Origin: Poindextera sp965277425 | GTDB taxonomy: Bacteria; Pseudomonadota; Alphaproteobacteria; Caulobacterales; Caulobacteraceae | Assembly: GCA_965277425.1 (NCBI GenBank) | Contig: CBDICR010000007.1 | Coordinates: forward strand, 992,001-1,056,000 | Direction: 5' to 3' | DNA: 64,000 bases | Part shown: one piece after another, positions 22,283-31,430 of the stretch | Layout: each line of letters starts with the position of its first letter | Numbering within the stretch: the stretch's first letter is position 1 | Notes under the pieces: generated by a model | What the model was told of the DNA's origin: nothing | Database searches by the model: none | The model's input: only the letters and a program-made list of their open reading frames with translations | Made by a program: the position numbers and the translations under genes

Positions 22283-23299
22283 CTAGATCTGGTCTTCGAA
22301 CTTCTTGGCCAGGTCTTCAATGTTTTCAGGCGGCCAGTTCGGCACGTCCATGCCCAGATGCAGGTTCATGCCGGCGAGCACTTCCTTGATCTCGTTCAAG
22401 GACTTGCGGCCGAAATTCGGGGTGCGAAGCATCTCGGCTTCGGTCTTCTGGATCAGGTCGCCGATATAGACGATGTTGTCGTTCTTCAGGCAGTTGGCCG
22501 AACGGACCGAGAGCTCCAGCTCGTCGACCTTCTTGAGCAGGGCCGGGTTGAACGGCAGTTCCGGCTTGGCCTCGCCATCGACCTTCTTCTTCGGCTCGTC
22601 GAAGGTGATGAAGATCTGCAGCTGGTCTTGCAGGATGCGCGCGGCATAGGCCACGGCGTCCACCGGCGACACCGCGCCATTGGTCTCGACTTCCATGACC
22701 AGGCGGTCGTAGTCGAGGCTCTGGCCCTGGCGGGTCGGCTCGACGCGGTAGGCGACGCGCTTGACCGGGGTGTAGAGGGCGTCGACTGCGATCAGGCCGA
22801 TCGGGGCGTCTTCCGGCCGGTTCAGCTCGGCGGCGACATAGCCCTTGCCGTTCTGGACGGTGAATTCCATGCGCACCTGCGCCCCGTCGTCCAGGGTGCA
22901 GATGATGTGGGCCGGATTGAGGATCTCGATGTCGGACGGGGTCTCGATCTGGCCGGCGGTGACGACGCCGGGGCCGGTGGCGCGCAGCGTCATCCGCTTG
23001 GGGCCCTCGGCGTGCATGCGCAGCGCCAGCTGCTTGATGTTGAGGACGATGTCGACCACGTCCTCGCGCACGCCCTGCATCGAGGAGAATTCGTGCACGA
23101 CGCCGTCGATCTGCACGGCGGTGACGGCCGCGCCCTGCAGCGACGACAGAAGGACCCGCCGCAGCGAGTTGCCCAGGGTGACCCCGAAGCCGCGTTCGAG
23201 CGGTTCGGCGACGATGCGCGCCTTCCGCTCGGCGTCGGCGCCGGTTTCGATCTGCGGCTTCTCGGGGCGGATCAGCTCATTCCAATTGCGTTCAATCAC
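22283..23299 (-). CDS. rpoA: DNA-directed RNA polymerase subunit alpha
   Basis: 338 residues. The N-terminal assembly domain includes FGVTLGNSLRRVLLSSLQGA and the C-terminal domain has the helix-hairpin-helix region with LELSVRSANCLKNDNI and RTPNFGRKSLNEIKEVL, which bind UP elements and activators. It sits between rpsK and rplQ in the alpha operon; the 72-base gap to rpsK is the largest within rpsM-rplQ. Confidence 0.98.
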   Translation of the reverse strand: MIERNWNELIRPEKPQIETGADAERKARIVAEPLERGFGVTLGNSLRRVLLSSLQGAAVTAVQIDGVVHEFSSMQGVREDVVDIVLNIKQLALRMHAEGPKRMTLRATGPGVVTAGQIETPSDIEILNPAHIICTLDDGAQVRMEFTVQNGKGYVAAELNRPEDAPIGLIAVDALYTPVKRVAYRVEPTRQGQSLDYDRLVMEVETNGAVSPVDAVAYAARILQDQLQIFITFDEPKKKVDGEAKPELPFNPALLKKVDELELSVRSANCLKNDNIVYIGDLIQKTEAEMLRTPNFGRKSLNEIKEVLAGMNLHLGMDVPNWPPENIEDLAKKFEDQI

Positions 23300-23371
23300 G
23301 GATTTGATCCCTGGGAGGGTTCGCCGGCGGCGAGAAGTCGCGCCAGCAAGGGGAAGGCTGACGACGGGCGC

Positions 23372-23761
23372 TCAGACCCGCCGGCGCTTGGGCGGGCGAC
23401 ACCCGTTGTGCGGGATGGGCGTCACGTCTCTGATGGTGGTGATGGTCATGCCGGCGGCCTGCAGCGCGCGAAGGGCCGATTCGCGACCCGAACCAGGCCC
23501 CGACACATTGACCTCCAGAGTCTTGACGCCGTGCTCGCCAGCCTTGCGGCCGGCGTCCTCGGCCGCCATCTGGGCGGCGTAGGGCGTGGACTTCCGCGAG
23601 CCCTTGAACCCCATCATGCCGGCGGACGACCAGGAGATGGTGTTCCCCTGCGCGTCGGTGATGGTGATCATGGTGTTGTTGAACGAGGCGTTCACGTGAG
23701 CCACGCCGGAAGTAATGTTCTTGCGCTCGCGTTTTTTGACGCGCGCCGGTTCCTTGGCCAT
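23372..23761 (-). CDS. rpsK: 30S ribosomal protein S11
   Basis: 129 residues, with the S11 signature region FKGSRKSTPYAAQMAAEDA and the C-terminal PIPHNGCRPPKRRRV. It helps form the platform of the 30S subunit. The gene follows rpsM by 13 bases. Confidence 0.98.
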   Translation of the reverse strand: MAKEPARVKKRERKNITSGVAHVNASFNNTMITITDAQGNTISWSSAGMMGFKGSRKSTPYAAQMAAEDAGRKAGEHGVKTLEVNVSGPGSGRESALRALQAAGMTITTIRDVTPIPHNGCRPPKRRRV

Positions 23762-23774
23762 CGATGAATCAGCC

Positions 23775-24143
23775 TTATTTCTTCTTGCCCGCGATCGGCT
23801 TGGCGGGGCCTTTTCGGGTGCGGGCGTTGGTGTGGGTGCGCTGACCGCGGACCGGAAGGCCCTTGCGATGACGCAGGCCGCGATAGCAGGCCAGGTCCAT
23901 CAGACGCTTGATATTGACGGCGGTCTCGCGGCGCAGATCGCCTTCGACCGTGTAGTCGCGGTCGATGGCTTCGCGGATTTGCAGAACCTCCTGGTCGGTT
24001 AGCTGATTGACCCGGCGGCTGTCTTCGATGCCGACCTTGTGGACAATCTCACCGGCCTTGGTCTTGCCGATGCCATGGATGTACTGCAGCGCGATGACCA
24101 CGCGCTTGTTCGTCGGAATATTCACGCCGGCGATGCGGGCCAA
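23775..24143 (-). CDS. rpsM: 30S ribosomal protein S13
   Basis: 122 residues: MARIAGVNIPTNKRVVIALQ at the start, the helix-two-turn-helix region YIHGIGKTKAGEIV, and the basic tail RGQRTHTNARTRKGPAKPIA. First gene of the alpha-operon part. The 171-base gap to adk upstream probably contains a separate promoter. Confidence 0.98.
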   Translation of the reverse strand: MARIAGVNIPTNKRVVIALQYIHGIGKTKAGEIVHKVGIEDSRRVNQLTDQEVLQIREAIDRDYTVEGDLRRETAVNIKRLMDLACYRGLRHRKGLPVRGQRTHTNARTRKGPAKPIAGKKK

Positions 24144-24314
24144 GCTGGTCTCCTGAGGATGCGCGGAAAGCGCGAACGACGCCTCCGGACCCGCCGCCTG
24201 CGGGCGGGCGTCCCTGACACGTCTTTCGCGCTGTTTCGCGGAAGGGCCTTGTTATAGGGATGATAGGCCGTGCGTCAAGGCGAGGATGAGCGATTTGAAG
24301 GCTGAGCGATGGCC

Positions 24315-24890
24315 CTAGACTCTGACGGCGTCGAGGGCGGCGTCGATCTCCGCGGCGACCTGCTCGACCGATCCCATGCCGTCGACCTCGATGAGCTTTC
24401 CCTGCGCCCGGTAATGAGGCAGGAGCGGCGCGGTCTGGGCGTTATAGGCGGCGAGCCGGACCTTGAAGGAGTCCGGATTGTCGTCCGGCCGGCCCTCGTC
24501 AGCGAAGCGTTTGCCGATGCGGGCGACCAGGGCCTGGTCATCGACGCGCAGGCGCAGCACCAGGTCGATGCGGCCGCGCCGGTGACTCAGCATGTCGTCG
24601 AGCGCCTCGGCCTGGGCGACGGTGCGCGGAAAACCGTCGAAGATGGCGCCGCCGGCCGCGTCCGCCGCCGGCAGGGCTTCCTCGATCAGGGCGATGACGA
24701 CGGCGTCCGGCACCAGATCGCCTCGCTCCATGATTTCCGAAACCTGCCGGCCGAGCGCCGAGCCTGACGCGATGGCCGCGCGCAGCATGTCGCCGGTGGA
24801 GAACTGAACCATGCCGCGGCTCTCGACCAGCCGCTTGGCCTGCGTGCCCTTACCCGCCGCCGGCGGCCCGAACAGAATGAGATTCATCAA
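24315..24890 (-). CDS. adk: Adenylate kinase
   Basis: 191 residues, the short form without the zinc/LID insertion. P-loop GPPAAGKGTQ at residues 7-16, the NMP-binding region FSTGDMLRAAI and DGFPRTVAQAEAL are present. It interconverts ATP, ADP and AMP. The secY-adk-rpsM order is common in bacteria. Confidence 0.97.
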   Translation of the reverse strand: MMNLILFGPPAAGKGTQAKRLVESRGMVQFSTGDMLRAAIASGSALGRQVSEIMERGDLVPDAVVIALIEEALPAADAAGGAIFDGFPRTVAQAEALDDMLSHRRGRIDLVLRLRVDDQALVARIGKRFADEGRPDDNPDSFKVRLAAYNAQTAPLLPHYRAQGKLIEVDGMGSVEQVAAEIDAALDAVRV

Positions 24891-24929
24891 CCCCCCTAAA
24901 GGTTGCGAGCCGTGTTCAGGGTGCGCTTT

Positions 24930-26279
24930 TTAACGCTTACCACCGCGCAGCTTCGATTTACGGATCAGGCCTTCATATTGGTGGGCGAGCAGGTGCGACT
25001 GAATCTGGGCCACCGTGTCCATGGTCACCGTGACCACGATCAGCACCGAAGTGCCGCCGAAATAGTTGGTGCCGGGCGAATTGGCGGTGAGAAATTCCGG
25101 CAGCAGGCAGACCGCGGTGATGTAGGCGGCGCCAAGCACCGTGATCCGGGTCAGCACATAGTCGATATATTCCGCCGTCCGCTTGCCGGGACGGATGCCT
25201 GGCAGGTTGCCGCCGTACTTGCGCAGATTGTCGGCGGTCTCGTCCGGATTGAAGGTGATGGAGGTGTAGAAGAAGGTGAAGAAGACGATCAGCAGCGCAT
25301 AGAGCACCATGAACACCGGCTGGCCGTGCTGGAGTTGGCCTTGCGTCCAGCTCACCGGCCCCTGCGCCCAGAGCGGAAACTTGCTGATCGGCAGGAAGTT
25401 CAGCACTGAGGCCGGCATCAGGAGCAGGCTGGAGGCGAAGATCGGCGGGATCACGCCGGCGGTGTTGATCTTCAGCGGCAGGAACGAGCTTTCGCCGCCG
25501 AACATGCGGTTGCCCATCTGCCGCTTGGGATAGAGCACCAAGAGCCGGCGCTGCGAGCGTTCGATGAAGACCACGAAGACGATGACCGCGATCACCGAGG
25601 CGGCGATGGCGAACAGCACGAAGACGGTGATGTTCCCCGCCCGCGCCGACTGCAGCAGCTGGCCGGCGGCCGGGACGACCCTGGCCACGATGCCGGCCAT
25701 GATGATCAGCGAGACCCCGTTGCCGACGCCGCGGGCGGTGATCTGCTCGCCCAGCCACATCAGGAACAGCGTGCCGGTGGTGAGCGTGGTGACCGTCGTC
25801 AGGATGAAGAAGAGGCCCGGCGTATCGACGATGCCCTGGCTGTTGGACAGGCCGATGGCGATGCCGAAGGACTGGAAGATGGCCAGCACCACCGTCAGGT
25901 AGCGCGTGTACTGGTTCATCTGCTTGCGGCCGGCCTCGCCGCCTTCCTTGCGCAGCTTCTCCCAGGGCGGATAGACCGTGCCCAGGATCTGCACGATGAT
26001 CGAGGCCGAGATGTAGGGCATCACGTTCAGCGAGAAGATCGCCATGCGCGCGACCGCCCCGCCCGAGAACATGTCGAACATGCCCAGGATGCCCTTGGAC
26101 TGGCCCGCGAACGCCTTGGCGAAGGCGGCCATGTCGACGCCGGGTATGGCGATGTAGGTGCCGAGCCGATAGACGATCAGCGCGAAAAGGGTGAACCAAA
26201 GCCGCTTATGCAGCTCCGTCGCCTTCTGAAAGGCGCCGAAGTTCATGTTGGCGGCAAGCTGTTCTGCGGCTGAAGCCAT
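24930..26279 (-). CDS. secY: Preprotein translocase subunit SecY
   Basis: 449 residues with ten predicted membrane helices: LWFTLFALIVYRLGTYIAIP in the first helix region, the plug region GMFDMFSGGAVARM, and GNGVSLIIMAGIV. It forms the protein-conducting channel of the inner membrane with SecE and SecG, which are not in the window. Confidence 0.98.
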   Translation of the reverse strand: MASAAEQLAANMNFGAFQKATELHKRLWFTLFALIVYRLGTYIAIPGVDMAAFAKAFAGQSKGILGMFDMFSGGAVARMAIFSLNVMPYISASIIVQILGTVYPPWEKLRKEGGEAGRKQMNQYTRYLTVVLAIFQSFGIAIGLSNSQGIVDTPGLFFILTTVTTLTTGTLFLMWLGEQITARGVGNGVSLIIMAGIVARVVPAAGQLLQSARAGNITVFVLFAIAASVIAVIVFVVFIERSQRRLLVLYPKRQMGNRMFGGESSFLPLKINTAGVIPPIFASSLLLMPASVLNFLPISKFPLWAQGPVSWTQGQLQHGQPVFMVLYALLIVFFTFFYTSITFNPDETADNLRKYGGNLPGIRPGKRTAEYIDYVLTRITVLGAAYITAVCLLPEFLTANSPGTNYFGGTSVLIVVTVTMDTVAQIQSHLLAHQYEGLIRKSKLRGGKR

Positions 26280-26346
26280 GGCGTGCCCTAGACTAGACCG
26301 GACTCACACATAGGTGACGCCCTAAAAGATAGCGAGCCGTCGTCTT

Positions 26347-26841
26347 TCAAGCTTCGGCTTCAGCGGCGACAGGTCGCACCGGCCGCGTTTCGGTGATCTC
26401 GCCGCCGGCCTTCTCGATCGCGGCCCTGGCCGAGGCCGAGGCGGAATGGACGGTGAGGACGAGCTTGGCCTTCACTTCGCCCTCGCCCAGCAGCCGCACG
26501 CCGTCGCGGGCGCGGCGAATGACGCCGGCGGCCTTCAGCGCCTCGGCGTCGACCGGCTTCTTGGCGTCCAGCTTGCCGGCCGCGATGGCGTCGGCGATGC
26601 GCCACAGATTGACCTCGACCAGCTTCTTGGCGAACGGGTTGTTGAAGCCGCGCTTGGGCATGCGCATGTGCAGCGGCATCTGGCCGCCCTCGAAGCCGTT
26701 CAGGGCCACGCCCGAACGGGACTTCTGGCCCTTGACGCCGCGACCGGCGGTCTTGCCCTTGCCGGAGCCGGGGCCGCGGCCGACCCGCATGCGCTTGGTG
26801 TGGGCACCGGGATTGTCTCTGATCTCGTTCAGCTTGGTCAT
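26347..26841 (-). CDS. rplO: 50S ribosomal protein L15
   Basis: 164 residues: LNEIRDNPGAHTKRMRVGRG followed by the glycine-rich GKTAGRGVKGQKSRSG. Slightly longer than E. coli L15 owing to a Glu/Ala-rich C-terminus. It follows rpmD by 4 bases and lies 67 bases before secY. Confidence 0.97.
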   Translation of the reverse strand: MTKLNEIRDNPGAHTKRMRVGRGPGSGKGKTAGRGVKGQKSRSGVALNGFEGGQMPLHMRMPKRGFNNPFAKKLVEVNLWRIADAIAAGKLDAKKPVDAEALKAAGVIRRARDGVRLLGEGEVKAKLVLTVHSASASARAAIEKAGGEITETRPVRPVAAEAEA

Positions 26842-26845
26842 GGGG

Positions 26846-27034
26846 TCAGCCCTCTTCCACGCGCACCATATGGGCGACCTTGGCGATCATGCCGCGGACG
26901 GACGGGGTGTCGGCCAGCGTCGAGACGCGGCCGACGCGGTTGAGCTTCAGGCCCACCAGCGTGGCGCGCTGGTCGGCCTTGCGGCGGATCGGGCTCGCCG
27001 TCTGGCGGACGGTGACGGTTTTCTTATCGGCCAT
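26846..27034 (-). CDS. rpmD: 50S ribosomal protein L30
   Basis: 62 residues with the L30 core VTVRQTASPIRRKADQRATL and GLKLNRVGR. Usual size and position, between rpsE and rplO. Confidence 0.96.
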   Translation of the reverse strand: MADKKTVTVRQTASPIRRKADQRATLVGLKLNRVGRVSTLADTPSVRGMIAKVAHMVRVEEG

Positions 27035-27045
27035 GCGCCTGTCCC

Positions 27046-27642
27046 CTAGCCTTCCAGCGCCACGTCGGCGGAGGCGCCGTCGGCGCGGCGGCCGAGGATG
27101 TCGGAGGCCTTCTTGCCGCGCTTGGAGGCGACCTGGCGCGGCGAAGCCTGTTGCTTCAGCGCATCAAAAGTCGCGCGGATCATGTTGTAAGGATTGGAGG
27201 AGCCGATCGATTTGGCGACCACGTCCTGCACGCCGAGCGTCTCCAGCACCGCGCGCATCGGGCCGCCGGCGATCACGCCCGTGCCCGGCGGCGCCGAACG
27301 CAGCATCACCTTGCCGGCGCCGTGCCGGCCCGCGCCGTCATGGTGCAGGGTGCGGCTTTCGCGCAAGGGCACGCGGACCATCGACTTCTTGGCCTCTTCG
27401 GTCGCCTTGCGAATGGCTTCGGGCACTTCGCGCGCCTTGCCGTGACCATAGCCGACGCGGCCTTTCTGGTCGCCGACCACCATCAGGGCGGCGAAGGAGA
27501 ACCTGCGCCCGCCCTTCACCGTCGCCGCGACGCGGTTGATGTGCACCAGCTTCTCGACGATGTCGCTTTCGGCGCGATCGTCGTTGTTGTTGCGCCGGTC
27601 CCTGCGATCGCCGCCGCCGCGCTGTTGGTCGCCTCTGGCCAT
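27046..27642 (-). CDS. rpsE: 30S ribosomal protein S5
   Basis: 198 residues. An Arg/Asn/Asp-rich head (about 28 residues) precedes the double-stranded RNA-binding core (VEKLVHINRVAATVKGGRRF, VGDQKGRVGYGHGKAREVP) and the C-terminal domain with GTGVIAGGPMRAVLE. S5 shapes decoding accuracy. Confidence 0.97.
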   Translation of the reverse strand: MARGDQQRGGGDRRDRRNNNDDRAESDIVEKLVHINRVAATVKGGRRFSFAALMVVGDQKGRVGYGHGKAREVPEAIRKATEEAKKSMVRVPLRESRTLHHDGAGRHGAGKVMLRSAPPGTGVIAGGPMRAVLETLGVQDVVAKSIGSSNPYNMIRATFDALKQQASPRQVASKRGKKASDILGRRADGASADVALEG

Positions 27643-27655
27643 GCTTTTTCGCTTC

Positions 27656-28018
27656 CTAGAAGTTCAGGCCGGCTTCACGCGCGGCATCCGCCAGCGCCTT
27701 GACCCGGCCGTGATAGAGATAGCCGCCGCGATCGAACACGACGTCCTTGACGCCCTTGCCCATGGCGCGCTCGGCCACCAGCTTGCCGACCCGGGCGGCG
27801 GCGTCCTTGTCGGCGCCCTTGGAGCGTTCCTTGCCGCCTTCCAGCGACGAGGCGTGCGCCAGGGTCACACCGCCGGCGTCGTCGATGATCTGGGCGTAGA
27901 TGTTCTTGGCCGAGCGGAAGACCGACAGGCGCGGGCGACCGCCGGCCAGGGACTTCAGCCGCGTGCGGTTGCGCCGGGCGCGCCGCTCGATGGGCGTGAG
28001 TTGCTTGGAAACCGCCAT
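27656..28018 (-). CDS. rplR: 50S ribosomal protein L18
   Basis: 120 residues: RRARRNRTRLKSLAGGRPRL, SVFRSAKNIYAQIIDD, and KGVKDVVFDRGGYLYHGRVK near the end. It binds 5S rRNA with L5. It is 2 bases from rplF. Confidence 0.97.
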   Translation of the reverse strand: MAVSKQLTPIERRARRNRTRLKSLAGGRPRLSVFRSAKNIYAQIIDDAGGVTLAHASSLEGGKERSKGADKDAAARVGKLVAERAMGKGVKDVVFDRGGYLYHGRVKALADAAREAGLNF

Positions 28019-28020
28019 GA

Positions 28021-28554
28021 CTATTTCTTCTTGCCTTCTTTGCGGCGGACAGCTTCGCCGGCGTAGCGCACGCCCTTGCCCTTATAGGGTTCGGGCGGCC
28101 GGATGCGGCGGATACGGGCGGCGGTCTCGCCGACCAGCTGCTTGTCGATGCCGCTGATCTTGATTTCGGTCTGTCGCGGCACGGCGAAGGCGACGCCCGC
28201 CGGCGGCGGGATATCGACGTCGTGGGAAAAACCGAGCTGCATGGAGAGGTTCGCGCCCTTCATGGCGGCGCGATAGCCGACGCCGACCAGTTCCAGGGTC
28301 GTCTCATAACCTTGGGTGACGCCATGGACCATGTTGTCGACCAACGAGCGCGACAGGCCCCACATGGCTCGCGCCCTGGCCGAGTCGTCGCGCGGCGTAA
28401 ACTGCAGCGCCCCGTCCTTTTGCGCCACCTCGATGTCGTCGATGACCGTCCAGGCGAGTTCGCCCTTCGGGCCCTTGACCGACACGGTCTGGCCGTCGAG
28501 CGTCACGGTGACGCCGGCGGGGATGCTGATGGGTTTTTTGCCGATTCGGGACAT
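28021..28554 (-). CDS. rplF: 50S ribosomal protein L6
   Basis: 177 residues from ATG 28554 (MSRIGKKPISIPAGVTV). The C-terminal RNA-binding signature is RIRRIRPPEPYKGKGVRYAG. The frame continues upstream of the start but overlaps rpsH there, so the ATG at 28554, 4 bases after the rpsH stop, is used. Confidence 0.97.
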   Translation of the reverse strand: MSRIGKKPISIPAGVTVTLDGQTVSVKGPKGELAWTVIDDIEVAQKDGALQFTPRDDSARARAMWGLSRSLVDNMVHGVTQGYETTLELVGVGYRAAMKGANLSMQLGFSHDVDIPPPAGVAFAVPRQTEIKISGIDKQLVGETAARIRRIRPPEPYKGKGVRYAGEAVRRKEGKKK

Positions 28555-28558
28555 GGCT

Positions 28559-28957
28559 CTAGTACACGCGCAGGAGGACTTCGCCGCCGACATTGGCGTC
28601 GCGGGCGGCGTTGTCCGACATGACGCCCTTCGGCGTCGACAGGATCGAAATCCCAAGGCCGTTCTTGATCGGCTTCAAGTCCCGGATCGACGAATAGACG
28701 CGGCGGCCGGGCTTGGAGACCCGCGCGATCTCGGCGATCACCGGCTCGCCGTCGAAATACTTCAGCTCGATCTCGAACTCGGGAAACTCGCCCGGCTTCT
28801 CGATCAGCGAATAGCCGCGGATGTAGCCCTCGTCCTCGAGCACGTCGAGCACGTGCTGGCGCAGCTTGGAGGCCGGCGTCAGGCACTTGGAGCGTTTGCG
28901 CATCGCGGCGTTGCGGATGCGGGCGATCATGTCGCCGATCGGGTCGTTGACAGCCAT
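28559..28957 (-). CDS. rpsH: 30S ribosomal protein S8
   Basis: 132 residues: NDPIGDMIARIRNAAMRKRS at the N-terminus and the C-terminal signature GLGISILSTPKGVMSDNAAR. Central organiser of the 30S subunit and, in enterobacteria, repressor of the spc operon. Confidence 0.97.
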   Translation of the reverse strand: MAVNDPIGDMIARIRNAAMRKRSKCLTPASKLRQHVLDVLEDEGYIRGYSLIEKPGEFPEFEIELKYFDGEPVIAEIARVSKPGRRVYSSIRDLKPIKNGLGISILSTPKGVMSDNAARDANVGGEVLLRVY

Positions 28958-28967
28958 CAGACCCTCC

Positions 28968-29273
28968 TCACCAGCTCGACTTCACAAGGCCGGGTATCAG
29001 CCCGGCCGAACCCAGTTCGCGCAGCGCGATCCGCGACATCTTCAGCTTGCGATAGAAGGCGCGCGGGCGGCCGGTGACCTGGCAGCGGTTGCGGTAGCGG
29101 TTCGGCGACGAATTGCGCGGCAATTCGGCCAGCTTCAGGCGCGCGGCGAACCGATCTTCCAGCGGAAGATTCTGGTCGTTGGCGATCGCCTTCAACGCGT
29201 CACGCTTCGGCTGCGTCTGTTTGATCAGGCGCTTGACCATTTCGTTGCGGTTGACAGTGCTCTTCTTGGCCAT
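28968..29273 (-). CDS. rpsN: 30S ribosomal protein S14
   Basis: 101 residues, the long zinc-free S14 form: KKSTVNRNEMVKRLIKQTQP, then RNRCQVTGRPRAFYRKLKMS near the C-terminus. No CxxC pairs are present, so it does not bind zinc. Confidence 0.97.
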   Translation of the reverse strand: MAKKSTVNRNEMVKRLIKQTQPKRDALKAIANDQNLPLEDRFAARLKLAELPRNSSPNRYRNRCQVTGRPRAFYRKLKMSRIALRELGSAGLIPGLVKSSW

Positions 29274-29291
29274 GTTGGTCCTTCGCCCCGC

Positions 29292-29852
29292 TCAGTTGGT
29301 CGTGAACGGGAATTGGAATTCGGTAAGCAAGGCGCGCGCCTCGTCGTCCGTATCGGCTGTGGTGCAGACGATGACGTCCATGCCCCACATCTGATCGATC
29401 TCGTCGTAGTTGATCTCGGGAAACACGATGTGTTCGCGAAGACCCAGCGCATAGTTGCCGTTGCCGTCGAACGAGGTGGGTTTCAGGCCGCGGAAGTCCT
29501 TCACGCGCGGAAGGGCCACCGTGATCAGCCGGTCGAGGAACTCGTACATGCGATCCTTGCGCAGCGTGACCTTGGCGCCGATCACCATGCCCTCGCGCAG
29601 CTTAAAGCCGGCGATGGAGGTGCGCGCCTTGGTCGGCATCGGCTTTTGACCGGTGATGGCGCCCAGGTCCTTCATGGCCGCGGCCACCTTCTTGGAGTCC
29701 GCCACCGCCTCGCCGATGCCCATATTGACCACGATCTTGTCGAGGCGCGGGATCTGCATTTCGTTGGAATAGGCGAACTTCTCCTTCATCGCGTCGCGGA
29801 TCCGCGAGCGATATTCGGATTTCATCCGCGGTTCGTAAGCTTGCTCAGCCAT
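29292..29852 (-). CDS. rplE: 50S ribosomal protein L5
   Basis: 186 residues from ATG 29852 (MAEQAYEPRMKSEYR). L5 signature IPRLDKIVVNMGIGEAVADS and C-terminal GMDVIVCTTADTDDEARALL. It overlaps the 3' end of rplX by 8 bases. It binds 5S rRNA in the central protuberance. Confidence 0.97.
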   Translation of the reverse strand: MAEQAYEPRMKSEYRSRIRDAMKEKFAYSNEMQIPRLDKIVVNMGIGEAVADSKKVAAAMKDLGAITGQKPMPTKARTSIAGFKLREGMVIGAKVTLRKDRMYEFLDRLITVALPRVKDFRGLKPTSFDGNGNYALGLREHIVFPEINYDEIDQMWGMDVIVCTTADTDDEARALLTEFQFPFTTN

Positions 29853-30162
29853 CGATGACCTCGCCGGATTTCTTGGCCACCCGGACCTTCTTGCCATTTT
29901 CGATACGGAAGCCGACGCGGGTCGGCTCCCCAGTTTTGGGGTCCACCAGAGCGACGTTGGAGACGTGCAAAGCCGCCTCCTTGTGCTTGATGCCGCCCTG
30001 CGGGTCGCCCTGACTGGGGCGGGTATGCCGCTTGACCATGTTGATGCCCGCGACGAACAGGCGGTCTTCCTTGGGCAGGACGCGCAGGACCTGGCCCTGA
30101 CGGCCCTTGTCCTTGCCGGCCAGCACGACCACCCGGTCGTTGGTCTTGATCTTTGCCGCCAT
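29845..30162 (-). CDS. rplX: 50S ribosomal protein L24
   Basis: 105 residues from ATG 30162: KIKTNDRVVVLAGKDKGRQG (KOW motif), MVKRHTRPSQGDPQGGI, and a C-terminal beta region. The frame is open further upstream but only as an antisense-free shadow of rplN; the ATG at 30162 overlaps the last base of the rplN stop. Confidence 0.97.
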   Translation of the reverse strand: MAAKIKTNDRVVVLAGKDKGRQGQVLRVLPKEDRLFVAGINMVKRHTRPSQGDPQGGIKHKEAALHVSNVALVDPKTGEPTRVGFRIENGKKVRVAKKSGEVIDG

Positions 30163-30530
30163 CAGAGCACCTCCGGGGCGAGGGAAATGATCTTCATATG
30201 GTTCTTGGCGCGCAACTCGCGCGGCACCGGGCCGAAGATGCGCGTGCCGATCGGCTCGTTCTGCTTGTTGACGATCACCGCGGCCGAGCGGTCGAAGCGG
30301 ATCAGCGAGCCGTCTTTGCGCTTGATACCCTGGGCGGTGCGCACGACGATGGCGCGCAGGACGTCGCCCTTCTTCACGCGGCCGCGCGGAATGGCTTCCT
30401 TGACGGAGACCACGATCACGTCGCCGACGGATGCGTAGCGGCGTCCGGCGCCGCCGAGCACCTTGATGCACATGACGCGCTTGGCGCCGGAATTGTCCGC
30501 GACCTCGAGGTTGGTCTGCATCTGGATCAT
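30162..30530 (-). CDS. rplN: 50S ribosomal protein L14
   Basis: 122 residues from ATG 30530 (MIQMQTNLEVADNSGAKRVM). Core motifs GDVIVVSVKEAIPRGRVKKG and RFDRSAAVIVNKQNEPIGTR are intact. Overlaps rpsQ by 4 bases. Confidence 0.97.
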   Translation of the reverse strand: MIQMQTNLEVADNSGAKRVMCIKVLGGAGRRYASVGDVIVVSVKEAIPRGRVKKGDVLRAIVVRTAQGIKRKDGSLIRFDRSAAVIVNKQNEPIGTRIFGPVPRELRAKNHMKIISLAPEVL

Positions 30531-30778
30531 GACGCGGCGCCTTGCACGGCCTTGGGCAGGGCTTCCCAGGTCTTGGTCTTCGACTTCGGCGCGCACTCGA
30601 CGATGCGGGCGACCTCGCCGGTCTTGTAGGCGTTGGCCTCGTCGTGGGCGTGGTACTTCTTCGAGCGGCGCACGGTCTTCTTCATCACTGGATGCAGGAA
30701 GGTGCGCTCGACGCGGACGGTGATGGACTTGTCGCCCTTGTCGGACGTGACCACCCCTTCGAGAATTCGTTTTGGCAT
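30527..30778 (-). CDS. rpsQ: 30S ribosomal protein S17
   Basis: 83 residues: RILEGVVTSDKGDKSITVRV, FLHPVMKKTVRRSKKYHAHD. An OB-fold primary 16S rRNA-binding protein, next to rpmC as usual. Confidence 0.97.
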   Translation of the reverse strand: MPKRILEGVVTSDKGDKSITVRVERTFLHPVMKKTVRRSKKYHAHDEANAYKTGEVARIVECAPKSKTKTWEALPKAVQGAAS

Positions 30779-30790
30779 ATCGGCGATCCT

Positions 30791-30985
30791 CTAGGCGGCG
30801 GGCGTCTTGGCGCGCAGCACCGTCTTGATGCGCGCGATGTCTTTGCGGATTTCACCCACCCGATGGGTCTTCTCGATCTGACCGGTCGCGGCCTGGAAGC
30901 GCAGGTTGAACTGCTCCTTCTTCAGGTTCAGCAACTCATCGGCCAGTTGGTCCTGGGTGAGCAGGCGGACGTCGTCGATCTTCAT
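30791..30985 (-). CDS. rpmC: 50S ribosomal protein L29
   Basis: 64 residues of two long helices: DVRLLTQDQLADELLNLKKE and the L29 signature region FNLRFQAATGQIEKTHRVGE. One base separates it from the rplP stop. Confidence 0.97.
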   Translation of the reverse strand: MKIDDVRLLTQDQLADELLNLKKEQFNLRFQAATGQIEKTHRVGEIRKDIARIKTVLRAKTPAA

Positions 30986-30986
30986 C

Positions 30987-31418
30987 TCAGGCCTGCTCCA
31001 CCGCGACCGCGTCGATCCGGGTGACGACGCGGGTCTTGATCGGCAGCTTGGCGGCGCCGAGCTTCAGCGCCTCGCGGGCGGTCTCGTCCGGCACGCCGTC
31101 GACCTCGAACATGATCCGGCCCGGCGCGACGCGCGCGGCCCAGTATTCGATCGCGCCCTTGCCCTTGCCCATGCGGACTTCGGCCGGCTTGTCCGAAACC
31201 GGCAGGTCCGGGAAGATGCGGATCCAGACCCGGCCCTGGCGTTTCATCTGGCGGGTGATGGCGCGACGGGCCGCTTCGATCTGGCGCGCGGTGATCCGCT
31301 CGGGCTCGAGGGCTTTCAAGCCGAACGAGCCGAAGTTCAGCGCCGAGCCGCCCTTGGTCAGGCCGTGGATACGGCCCTTGAACTGCTTGCGGTACTTGGT
31401 TTTTTTCGGTTGCAGCAT
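30987..31418 (-). CDS. rplP: 50S ribosomal protein L16
   Basis: 143 residues: MLQPKKTKYRKQFKGRIHGL, LNFGSFGLKALEPERITARQ, and the C-terminal signature MGKGKGAIEYWAARVAPGRI. It lies near the tRNA A-site of the 50S subunit. Confidence 0.97.
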   Translation of the reverse strand: MLQPKKTKYRKQFKGRIHGLTKGGSALNFGSFGLKALEPERITARQIEAARRAITRQMKRQGRVWIRIFPDLPVSDKPAEVRMGKGKGAIEYWAARVAPGRIMFEVDGVPDETAREALKLGAAKLPIKTRVVTRIDAVAVEQA

Positions 31419-31430
31419 GACGGTCTTCTT